From: JAVBLP01 sp052034625
Lineage (GTDB): Bacteria > Elusimicrobiota > Endomicrobiia > Endomicrobiales > Endomicrobiaceae
Assembly: GCA_052034625.1 (NCBI GenBank)
Contig: JBPOII010000013.1
Coordinates: 1 to 25,993, forward strand
DNA: 25,993 nucleotides
Reading direction: 5' to 3'
Under the pieces are notes generated by a model. That model ran no database searches. It saw nothing but the letters and a program-made list of their open reading frames with translations, and was not told the origin of the DNA. The position numbers were made by a program, and so were the translations under genes. Shown here piece after piece: positions 1 through 12,000 of the stretch. Numbering within the stretch: the stretch's first letter is position 1; each line of letters starts with the position of its first letter.

Positions 1-3000
1 AGCAGCGGTTATTCAGAGCATGCAGAGTTGGAACGCAAAATAAGTGAAGGAAAGATATCAGAAAGTGATCTGAATAATAAACTTGTAAAAGAATATACGC
101 CGGTAGGAAATTGGGATGGAAAAGAGGTTACGAATGTAACAAGAATGGGTGCAAAACAAGAATATAAGAGAATAATAGAAGCAAAGCTTGCTCAAGCCAA
201 AGGAATAATGCTTGGAACTGGAAAAACAGAAGAAAGTAAAACTGCCGTTTCAGATAATGAAACAGATGTAACAAGTAATGAGAAAAAAGAAGAAAGTTTA
301 ACTGAGCCTGCAGTTCAAGATGAAAATGTCATTGACGAATATGGATATGATCAGGAAATGTTAGAAAATCTTGTATCTAAAACAGATAAACCAAAAGAAG
401 AGATAGTAAAGACGTTAAACGAGGCGAAGGAAGATTCGTATGTGACAGATAAGGAACAAGGATTAGAACAAGGTACGACATTTGATAATGCGATGAGTTT
501 GATTAAGGATTTTCTTGCAAATGGTGGACAGGTGGTAAACTGTGCGGCAGAAGCATTATCAACAGTATTGAATATAACAAATAAAGGATTGCTTGGATTC
601 CAAGCAATACTAGCAGATATTTCAGCAGGATTGTTTACAGAAGAAAGAATTCAAGACGGTCAGGTTATGACTAGTATGAATGCGATGAATACCGTGATGA
701 ATTCTCTCTTAGAGTCATATGGTAAAGATAGTGCGGTATATGGAATAAGTTTGGAAAATTTCAAAGACGGATTGAAGGAAGGCAAAAGTGCAGTATTATG
801 GGTAGACGGCGATCACTATATTTCGGTAATGAAAGAAAATGACGGAATATATACAATAACGGACCCTAATAAAAATAATGGTGTGAAAATAAGTTATGAC
901 GAATCGAATTTTGACAAAGTGATAAGTGGTGAGCAGGGAGAGAGTGTCCTGGGAGAAGAGTACGATGGATATAAGGTTGATAAAAACGATATGAAAGTAC
1001 TCAGCGATTCCGATGGACTTGAAGGAAAAGCATTCGAAGGGAAAGCGAGAATATTGAATGAACAGGAAGCGAGTAAAATTACCGGAGCAAGACTTGTGGA
1101 AGATACGGATGGAAGTTCCGGATCTGGAAGGCAATCAAATACATTATCAAATTATAGTAATAAGAATTCATCAAAGTCCGAAAAAGAAAAAACCTCATCT
1201 TCAAAACACTCTTCTTCCAGCGTCAATAAATCAAATTCAACGGGATATGATGAAGCAATACAGAGAGCAGCTGAAATGGCAAGAAAAGCCGCTGAAGCAG
1301 CACGCATGGCTGCGGAAGAAGCTGCGAGAAAAGCCGCTGAAACTGAAAAAGCATCAGAAGAAGCCGAATCAATAGAACGCCCAGCTGAGTATACGAATAT
1401 ACAGGACGCTATCACAAAAGGGATAGGCTCTACATTGAAAGCGATTGCGAATGCTGTATTAAATGTCGGTAAAAGTAACGGTTTACAGAGTTGTGCTGGA
1501 GATGCAACAGCTAAAGTTTTGGGAGTACAGTCAAATCCTGTTTTAAATATGGCTCTTGTATTATCAGATATCTCAGCCGGACTTTTTGTTAAAAATAATG
1601 AAGCAGGAGCAGATGACGGGAAAGTAAAAATATCACTTAATGCCATAAAAGAATATCTTGCTAAAGAAGGTTTGAAATTTGAAGGATACCAGACAAATAG
1701 AGAGGGACTTGAACATGCTCTTGATTCGTCAGAAAAAGGCGGCGTTTTGTATGTGTCTGCAGTTAAAGGTGGTGAAACTGACCACTTTGTCCATGTATTA
1801 AAGAATGGTACAGGAGAGAGTGCAACTTATGACGTAGATGGTTATGGTGATAATTTAACAAAAGCTCAATTTGATGAGTATTTGTCTAACCATGAATGGG
1901 AACAGTTGTCTAGAGGTGGTAAAGGTGTTGTGCTGACTGATGCCGATATGTCATCTATTTCTTCGTCAGATAAAATAGATGAAAAAACAATAGTCGGTGC
2001 GAATACACAGACAACCCCGTCAGATGATGGAATAAAAAAATGCGAACCTGGCGATGTTTATGTTGTTTTGGAAGATGGGACGAAAGCTATAGTAAACGAA
2101 AATAGGTTTGTACGTCATGAAGGGTTTCTTTGGCAGTTGGGTTCTGGGGACGATATTTCCGTGACCGATTCTCAAGGGAATCAAAGATGGGTAGATAAAG
2201 GGAATCATAATTTAAAAGTAGTTATACCTGTGAATGGCGAGCCTACTGCGGTACCTCTGAGTGAAGTTTCAAGAATAGAAGGTAGTGTACAAGCCGGAGA
2301 GCTTACTTTGCCTGCTGATTTTAAAAACTGTACTTTTGCGAATGGCATTCCGTATAGAGATTTGACAGGAGAAGATAAGTCTAATGATTCAAATTATGTA
2401 CCGGTAACATTGAGCAATGGTACAAAGGTTTATGCGAGACTTGAAGGTCTTAATAAAGCCATAACTAAAATAGAAACAAAAATGCCAATAGACGGTAGTG
2501 ATTCTGTTTATGATCTCACTATAGATCTTACCGAAGGTGTGGCATATGCTGCAGATTCAGAAGGGAACATCGTTTATGCAGCTGACAATCTTAGAACAGA
2601 TTTACTAGCCCAAGATAGATTTAACTATAACACTATAAGTTATAACAAAGGGGTCATTGACGGTTTGTCAATGTTTAGAGTTTCTGACTTAGTAAAAGCG
2701 GGAAAAGATATTTTTATTCCTAATGACAGAGAAGGTACATTGGTAACAAGTCTTTCAGGCGGTAATATATTTGACAATGATATGTTCAATAAAGTAAAGA
2801 TGATTTATCTTGCTAGCGGTAATGGTACACAAGACCATATTAAGGCTGAGGATTTTATACAAGGTCTTAAAGACTTTAGGGCGTGGCAAGAGTCTGACAA
2901 TGAAACTGACAGTGAAAAAAATGTTCAGTTCAATGCATATGGAAGATCTAAAGATTCCGGAACGGATATTTTTACCAGTCCAACCAGCTATGCTATAAGG

Positions 3001-6000
3001 AAAATAGTGTTTTCTAATGCAGATTTTAAAACAGGATCATCTTTTAAAGTCAATATGAGTGATGCCGGTTCCGGAGAAGAGGATACTATAATAGAGTTCA
3101 GTAAAAATGCTGATGGAACTACTACAGGGAAAGGACAGGTGGTAATTCCGTCCACTGTGCTTGGGCAGTTAGCAGGTTCGTTTTTGAACAGTATATTCGG
3201 TGGTAACGTAGATGTTGTTGATGTGAATGTTCAATATTCCCCAGAAGGAGTATTTTTAGGTGGCTCTACGATCAAAGGTACAGATTTGCAGGAAGCAATA
3301 TGGACCGACAATGATGGGCAGAGACATGCATCTCTAAGCGGTGAAGGAGTTGTTTCGTTAATCAATATTCTAGCAGGTGGACAAAAAGAGTCAGAAATCA
3401 AAATAACAGGAGGGGAAAACTCTGAAGGTACTGAAGTTGTCTTTTCCGCTCCTATGTCTGACGGAACAGCAGTACTTACGGAAGCAGAAGAAGGCGTGCA
3501 GTTGGATCTAAAAGGGCCTCAAGGAGTACCTCTAAGTCTAGAACTTACAGAACCTTATAATGCTACTATTGATCAGAATATAAATGTTGTAACAATTATA
3601 GACGCCAACTTTAAAGCGTTGGCTTCTTCATATGATCCTGAACTTATAAAAGCTTTAGTTCTTAATAATGTTCCAACTATGCTTCCTAAAATGATAGCTC
3701 CTATTGAAAGCAAACCGTTTGAAGTAGATGCTGAAGTCACCGCCGCAATTACATTTGCAGCTCCTAAGGTTACGCCACAGGTTTCTCAACAGGTAGTAGA
3801 ACAGACTCAGCAGGTCACAGAGCAGAGTAAGCCGGTAGCAAAACAGGATGATCAACCTGTCACAGAACAGAGTAAACCTGTCACAGAGCAGAGTAAGCCA
3901 GTAGTAGAACAGATTCAACAAAATACTGTAGAGGAAGCTCAGCCTCCTACAGGAGCAAGAGAGAGCGAGTCTGTTTCAGGAACTCTTAATGTTACAAATA
4001 ATGATACAGGAGAAACTTTTGATCTCGTAGCTTTCAAAGAATTCACACAATATATATATGATACTTCAAACCGTTATATCGGTTTGATTTCAGATAAGAT
4101 TAAAGACAGCTTTATACCGGCGAAAGATGCCCTGTTTGGTGTAAGGATACACACACAAACAACTGAAACACCGAGTAAAGATTTTCCAGGAGCAAAAAAT
4201 ATAGCTCAAAATGAAACTATAGTTCCTTTGGATAAACCTGAAGATGATATTAACCCTGAGAATATACCTCAGGTAGAAACTGTTCCTGCCTCTAAACCTT
4301 CAATTTCAGATAACAGCACTTTTGCGACAATAGTATCTTTTAAAGATTTTACAAACCTTTCCAAGAGTGAACAAGGTGCCTACTTACTTTACTACGGACA
4401 GGACAGACTAAAGGCTTTGATGTCTGAAGGTGGAGCACTACGTTCGTTAATACCGTTAATGGTGAGTGTAGATAATAAAATAGATTCTTCCGAACCGAAT
4501 GCTGTAGTTTCTTATGGTACGGAAGAAAAAGATGACGGAAGTCTAAAAGGCAACATTGCTTTTGCGAGTGTTGCTCCTGAAGTTCTTTCAACATTACAGG
4601 CGGACGATCTTGCCAGTGCTGGAGATAAAGTTTTGGAAGATGTGAAGGAACTTGCTGATGCAGCAATTGCTTCAGAAACTCCTACTTCTGATGCAACTGT
4701 GACAGACATTACGCCTGATAATATATTTAAAAATGTATCTCCTTTCCAGTTATTCTCAGCGAAGCCTTTGGCTTTTGACATCCTTAACAGACTTACTGAA
4801 CTTAAAACTACAATAGGTAACAAGATTTTTATGACCAACATATCGTATAGCAGCGATACAGCTGGTGCAACTCCGACAACAGAAACAACCACAGAAGATT
4901 ATACCGTAAAAAATGAAGGGATGGATCCAACACCTGCAAAGATAATGCTTGCATCTGGTGGACTTGGCAATGAACCTCAAGGTGAGATTGAATATAAAAA
5001 TGATGAACAGAGTCCGCAACCGAAAGTTTTCCCTACAGTTGCTCAAACGATGAATGAAGTTGTAAGTGCTGTTATCGCTGGAGAAATGAGCAGAGGAGAA
5101 GCAATATCCAGAGTAGAGAACGCACAACTGACAGATTCAAGTTATAGCAGCTTTGATGATCTTGAAGAACTGCTGACAAATCTTACTGACAAGAATGGTA
5201 GATCTATACCCACACCACTAACATTGGCAAGATTAGGAGAAGCTAGAGAGGCAGAAGCGGCTTTGAGAAAAGGTGAAGCAGATCCAAATATTTCTGTAGA
5301 TGATTTGAAACAGCTTAAAGCTAATTATGCAAGTGCAATGGGAGCATTGAGCAAGCAGCTTTCAGAAAGAATAAGAGAAGATAATAAGAGTCCTGAAACT
5401 AGGGAAGAACTTGTAATATTGAAAGATATGATAAGGAAAGAAGCGGTAATTGCGATGAGAGATGCCGTTCAGACAGAAGGTTCGCTATCTAAAAAAACAC
5501 AGGCAAAACTTAACAATTCAATGTGGGGTCTAAAACTGAGCGCTCTGGAAAAATCGGTAATTAAAACTAAGATGCCGCCTAGTGATGAAGAATGCGGAGC
5601 TGGAAAAGCATTCCAAAAAGTTAATGGATATATTTATAACGCATATACGAATGAAATATTTGACGGAAATAAAGTAGTGGGGATGATGGCTTTTGATCCT
5701 GATTCAAAAGAATGGAATGTACAATTTAACGGAAACGGTGATAAAGTAAAAGATGAAGCGTTCAAAAAGAGCGTGGTAGAATCATTAAAAGATGTAACTA
5801 AAAATGCGATGATAGGATATGACAAATCCGGAGAACCTGTTTTTGCCCAAAAAGGGAGCGGTACCGGTAAGCAGGAAGGAGCGGTATATGACGGATTTGG
5901 CAATTACAGAGGGATGTCGTATTATAATCCACAAACCGAACAATATTTTGTCAAATGGGCTGGTTCTAACAGAAATGATTATCAAGCATTATCGGGAGTA

Positions 6001-9000
6001 AAAGGCAGACCCGATCATATGACGGAGACAAATGCAATAAACGGTAAAAAGTATTTATATGACGGAAGCACTCAGAAACTTTATCTTATAACCCCTGAAG
6101 GAAAAAATAATAGATATGTAGGAAAAGTAAGTTTTGATCTGAAAACCGGCGAATATACGATGAAAGGTATTGATCAAGAGGTCATTGCTGCGATAAATAA
6201 ACTTCATTTAAGAGGTGTAGGTTTCGGTTCTGTTGAGAAAGCGAGCAAGGGAATGCCGAAAAACATATCGAGTCTTGGAACAGCAGCGAACGGTGAGAAG
6301 ATATTTATAAATACAAAAACAGGAATAGTATACCAAGGCGGAAAGAGAGTAGGAAAAGCTGTATCTAACGGAGAAGCGGGATATAAGGTAGTGGGTTCAA
6401 AAGGAAAAGAAATCCCGGCTTTGAGTGCGGCATTGAATAAAGCGAGCAGAGATGGAACATTAAGTTATACGAAAGAGCAGTTTGTAACAGCGGTAGAAAA
6501 TGCTTTGTCAAAAAATCGTAAGACCCAGACTAAAGGAAGCGGTGTTCTGATAGATGTGGCTTCAATAGGTCCAAAAACGATTGAATTTGTAGGAAAGATA
6601 GTAACGAGTAAAGAAGGGCTGAAAGAGACAGAGAAGAAGAGTGATTACGACGTGGTTGCTGATGAGTTGGCAGCACAAAGCAAGCTGAGCAGGAAAGAAG
6701 TTGACAATATATTGTCCGGAATAGATAAGAGCAAACTGGATCAAGCGATAGACGTATTAAAAGATTTCTTTGCTACAGGCGGAGTAATTACAAATTGTGC
6801 TACTGATGCATTAAGTAAAATGTTGGACGGTACCGTAGGTAGAGAAGTATTGGCATTGCAGGCATTGGCATCAGATATAGCATCAGGAGCATTCAATAAA
6901 GACAGCATAAAAGACAATCAATTGCACATAAGCATGAATGCAGTAAACGAAGTTTTGAGAAATAATAATAAAGATTCTAGCGGATATGCTGTCAATATGG
7001 ACGATTTTATGGCTGGGTTAAAACCCGAGGAAAGTGCGATACTGTGGGTGAACGAGAATCATTTTGTGACGGTAACAAAAGATAAAGACGGGAACTATGA
7101 GGTAGAAGATCCGAATGTAAATGATGGTAAAGCGGTAACATATACGGCGGAAGGTTTCAAGACGGCAATGTCCGGAGGAAAAACTGTAGACAAAGACGGA
7201 AAAGAAGTTAAGAAGAAAAATGGGGAAGCGGCAAAATATAATGCAGCAGATAAAGACGGTAAGATAAATGTAGTGACGGATTCAAAAGGTGTAGGCGAAG
7301 CACAGAGCGCAGAAAAACTATCGAAAGCTCAAATGAAGACAAAGAAAGGCGCTGAATATGTGATGGAAAATTATACTGCACGTGAGGCATATCAGGCAAG
7401 AGAAGCGTATACGGTTGCAGAAACAAGGACAGGATATAAAACAGTATGGAAGAAAGGAATATTAGGTATATCATACCCGACAGTAACAAGTTATAAATAC
7501 ACTGTAAATGTAACTAAATATAGAAATGTAACCAAATACAGAAATGTAACAAAACAGAGAAGAGTATGGAAACCGGAACCGCAAAAACCAAAACCCAGTT
7601 TCATAGATAAAGTCGGTAATGCAATAAATAATTTTAAAGATAAAACAAAAGAAACATTCACTAAAGCTGTTAATGGGGTAAAGACAGCGGTAAATAACAT
7701 AAATATTGGAATAAAAACATTTGCGAACAATAATGCACAGAGGAATCTTGCGGCAAAGCAAGAAGAGATGAAGCTGGCGTTAAGGAGCGGGAATCAGAAC
7801 GATATAAACAATGCGAACAGGAATTTACAAAATGCGGAGACGAGAGCAAATACTGCGACGAACAATTTGGCAAATGCAAGAGGAAAACAGTCGGCATTCC
7901 AAAACAGTATAGGAAATTCGGATTACGGAAACCAAATAGATAACGATACAAAAAAGATACAGACAGCAAATACAGATACGCAACTGAGAGGAAGGAACGA
8001 TATTGCTAATGTAAATCTTGAAGTTAAGCAGAACAATGCCGTAAATCATGCAAAAAACGGAACACCTGAGCAGCAGAAGAAAGCTGATGAAGAGCTAATT
8101 CAGGCAGAACTGCAGGCAAAGAAAACGGCGGATGCATATACGGGATTCCTTAAAGGTACAGGAAATATTCCTGAAGCTCAAAATGTTCAGGATAATCTGC
8201 AAAGACTTATAGATACAGGCAGATATAATGTAGCAGATGCATATAATGTCGGTGCACAAAGACAATTGACTGAAGCCCAGAACAATGCTGTAACAGCTGC
8301 AAAGACAGGAACGGCAGAAGAACAGAAGAGAGCGGAAGAGGCGTTGGCGAATGCGGAAGCGATGGCGACACAGAGAAGTGCAGCATTGGCGGAGATACAG
8401 AAAGCGCGCGGAATGGAGGAACTGGCAAAAAATACTGTAGAAACGAATGATACGAATATAAATAACGGAAGATATAACATAGCAGCAGCATATGACAGCG
8501 TAGCACAAGAAGATTTGGCATCGGCACAGACAAATGCGGCAGCACAGGCAAGATACGGAACAGATGAGCAGCAACAGAAAGCGAATGAAGAGCTGGCAGC
8601 GGCAGAAGAGAGAGCAACTCAGACGAGTGAAGCTTTGGCTGCAAGTCAAAGAAATAATGGCGATGAAGCCGGGGCGAAAGCAACGGAAGATGCATTGCAG
8701 AACAATATATATAATGGCAGATACGGAGTTGCGGAAGCAGCGGAAGCAAGAGCAAACAGTGATTTGGATAATGCAATAAGAAGCGGAGACCAAACAAGAA
8801 TAGATAATGCTAGACAGGAAGCAATAGAAAGAGCGGCGGCAACAGGCAAATTGGCGGATGAAGCGGTCTCTGCAATGAATAACTCCGGTAATACGGAAGG
8901 TGCTAAGGCGATGGAAGAAAGAGCGCTGGCCGGGGTTGAATATGCCGGTTCCGGAAGAACGATTGCAGACAAAAAGAAAAATGATGCTACTGTAACTACA

Positions 9001-12000
9001 GCGATAAAAATAAGCGATGCTAGCGTGAAGGCACTGGAAGATGCGAAGAACGACCCAATGAAAGATATAGCAACAATCGGTGAGAAAGCCGCTACCGATG
9101 CTGATGCCGTAATCAAGGCAATGAACGATACAGGCAACAATGATAAAACAGAAGAATTTATAAAAGGAATGCAAGAAAGATTAGGACATAACGGTGTCTA
9201 CGATCCTAATAAGAAAGCCGGTGATTATGTAAGAGAAATTGTAAAAGAAACAGAGACTCTTAGAGTAGCGGAAACGGCTAAGACTAATTATGACACAAAT
9301 AAAAATGCTTATGATGAAGCAAGGACAGCATATGAATTAGATCCGATGAATGAAGATAAGCAGAGAGCATATGAAGAAGCAAGGGATGCATTTTTATTGT
9401 CGGCAAGTGAGTTAGGAACGGCATTAGATAATTATAATACAGCGACAACAGCTACAGGTAATCAGGATAAATATGAAGAAATATTTAAGAAAGCCGGTTT
9501 GCCTGCCACGAATAAAGAGGGTATAAATCCAAGTGATCAAGTAAATAATGCTGCGGAAATATACGTGCTGGAAGGTGACAGGGATATATTGGAGGCAGCT
9601 CAGGAATATTATCTCGGAGAGTATGAAAACAGTGAAGCTGCCGTTCAGGAAGCTGCCGACAAGTATATAACTGACGGAAGTCCTGAAAGCAAACAAGCTT
9701 ATGATGACGCTGTTGCTGCCAGGGAAACGCAGCGTGAAGAATTGCTTGCCCGCCTTGCAGAAATAGATGCATTAAACCAACAGATAGAAAATGCAAAAAA
9801 TGAAGCCGGTTATACGACGGAAACGAATCCTGTAGGTGAAAGCATTGCTGATGAAACAAATAGAAGAATGCAAGTATCGGATGAGAACTTACAGGCCGCT
9901 GTTCTTGAAATTATGGAAGGAGCGGGTAATGAATATGCAGACTCTCTCCCTAAAAAGGATGAGAACGGCAATTTATCTGATTTTAATGAAGCCGATGTAA
10001 AGAGCAAAGAAGAAGCATATTTGAGAAGTCTTGAAGTTTTGGAAGATGTAACAGCAAATCTTGGTGAAACTTATGATAGAACTTGTGCGACACCTGCAGA
10101 AGCGGCACAGAAAAAGCAAACCAATGCAGACCAAATATCAGGCTCCGTTGAAGAAGCCCAAACAAAAATAAATGATACTTTAACGGAAGTAATGAAAACT
10201 TATTATGAAGCCTATGAACAAGCTGAACTGGATTTCGGAAAATCCGTACAGGATGTAACTGCAGCCGCAACATATGACCTTGTTAAAGGACAGTATGAAA
10301 AGTTTATGGCTTTTGTCATAGATAGCGGTGAAAAAATGTGGAATGCTGTTGATAGTTTAGCTTCAACTCTAAAGCCTGCAAGCCAGACTGCTTTTGAAAC
10401 AATATTCAGTGCCGGACTTACATCAAAACTTATAAGTCTCGGATTTACTGTAAATAATGAAAACGGTGAAGTTGAAAGAATATTTGCTAATGAAAATGCT
10501 CCGGCTTCACAATATAAGTTTAGCACACAGGACATTGCTGAACAGCAAGCTTTGGTTGATGCAAAATATGCCGATCTGCTTCTGTCAGGATCTCCGGAGG
10601 CAATGGAAGCTTATTTACAAGAACTTTCAATGCTTAATATTATGCAGAATAATAAGAACGAGACAGCTCTAAATGTAGATAGGAGCAGAGAAGAACTTGA
10701 TGAAATTTTGGCTGAAGTGCAGCAGCTCTATCCGGAAATCAAAACTGTAGAAGAAGCACTTGCAAAGCTTGATGAACTCAATGAGCAGAATTCTATTAAC
10801 AGTACTGCTCAACAGAATATAGAGAATGATAATGTGGCACTTGCAGATATTAATGCACTGATAGATGAACAACAGGCAATAATCGACGGAAGATGGGATG
10901 ACTGGAATTGGTTGCCATGGAATCACCATAATGCAGCTCAAATAAGAAGGGATGCTGAAGCCGAGATTGAAAGATTGAGAGCCCAATATGATGAAATTGC
11001 CGCTCGTATAAAAGAAAGTAAAGGAAATATAAGAAATATCCAAACAAGTGATATTGAATTGTTGAACAGGCTTAATGCCGCGAATGAAGTTTACCAGCAT
11101 AATGTTGCTGTTGACGAGGCTTTAGCAGTTGCCGCTGAAGCAAATGGAAGCGGAGCTCCGCTTACCGAAGAACAGCAGGAACTTGTTATTGAGAACATAA
11201 AGACAAATGACCCTAATTTCTTTAGAGACACACGTTCTCTGAATATTACTGATGAGAATTTCTTTGAGAATTGCTCCATAAACAGTGATAGGAATGTCGT
11301 AATAAACAGTGCATCTCCGAACGCAGACGAAATAAATGAAGTAGCTGCCGAGATAGAAGGTCTTTCAATGAATTCGGGTGCTGCCGGACAGTATCAGATT
11401 GTAAGAGATATGTCTACAGGAACTTTTGCCGCACAATTGCCGGCAGGATCAGGTTCAACTGCGACTCTCAGCGGGAACGGCGGCAGCGAAGCAGTAGGAA
11501 ATGTTGAATTTGCGCTAAAACTGGAAGGCGGAAATTTTTCGTTGACAGGAGATGCTGAATTCATTTTTACTTCGGGAACATATAGACAGGATACCGGCGG
11601 CGATGGACTGCCCAGCGGTGAAAGTCAGACTCCCGTTAGGACTGAGGGTATAATAGTCCAAGGTGATGGATTTGTGTCGATCTCCGGAGAAGGCGCGGTG
11701 CTTTCTCTAAGAGGAGGGCAGCCGAAGATCATTGATGAAGGGACTGTTGCATGGTCCGGTTCTCAGCTTGCTTCCGGTATGGGAACAGTAACAACTTCAG
11801 GCGGGAACTATGTCTACAGTAATGATAACGGTTGGTTAGGTGTAGACAGTACTTCCGGTTATGTCTTTGGTGATAAGAGCGGAGTAATAGGTGCAGCATT
11901 GGAAAATTCTAATACCTATATTGATGATTTTAACGGTCTTGACTTTAATGTAAAAGTATCGGGCGACATACCAAATAATTTTGAAGATTCTTTGACCTTG

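Noticed and set aside
28..30. TTG at 28 as the start of the giant protein
   Set aside because: Codons 1-27 are open in the same frame, no ribosome site precedes it, and no signal peptide follows. The gene is 5'-truncated by the window.
481..930. Transglutaminase-like or NlpC/P60 domain instead of C39-like
   Set aside because: These also use Cys-His, but the His-aromatic strand followed by a strand ending Asp-Pro-Asn fits C39 better, and no W after Cys or transglutaminase His context is seen. Kept as an alternative in the feature entry.
3814..3900. Short direct repeats as a CRISPR array
   Set aside because: Repeats are 21 bases, two are adjacent without spacers, and all are in frame encoding VTEQSKP.
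8095..9174. Long minus-strand open frame of about 359 codons opposite the helical repeats
   Set aside because: Its Cys, Ile, Ser and Phe-rich product is what the antisense of Ala/Glu/Gln-rich repeats gives. It has no recognisable domain, lies inside a strongly supported gene, and its apparent repeats mirror the sense repeats.
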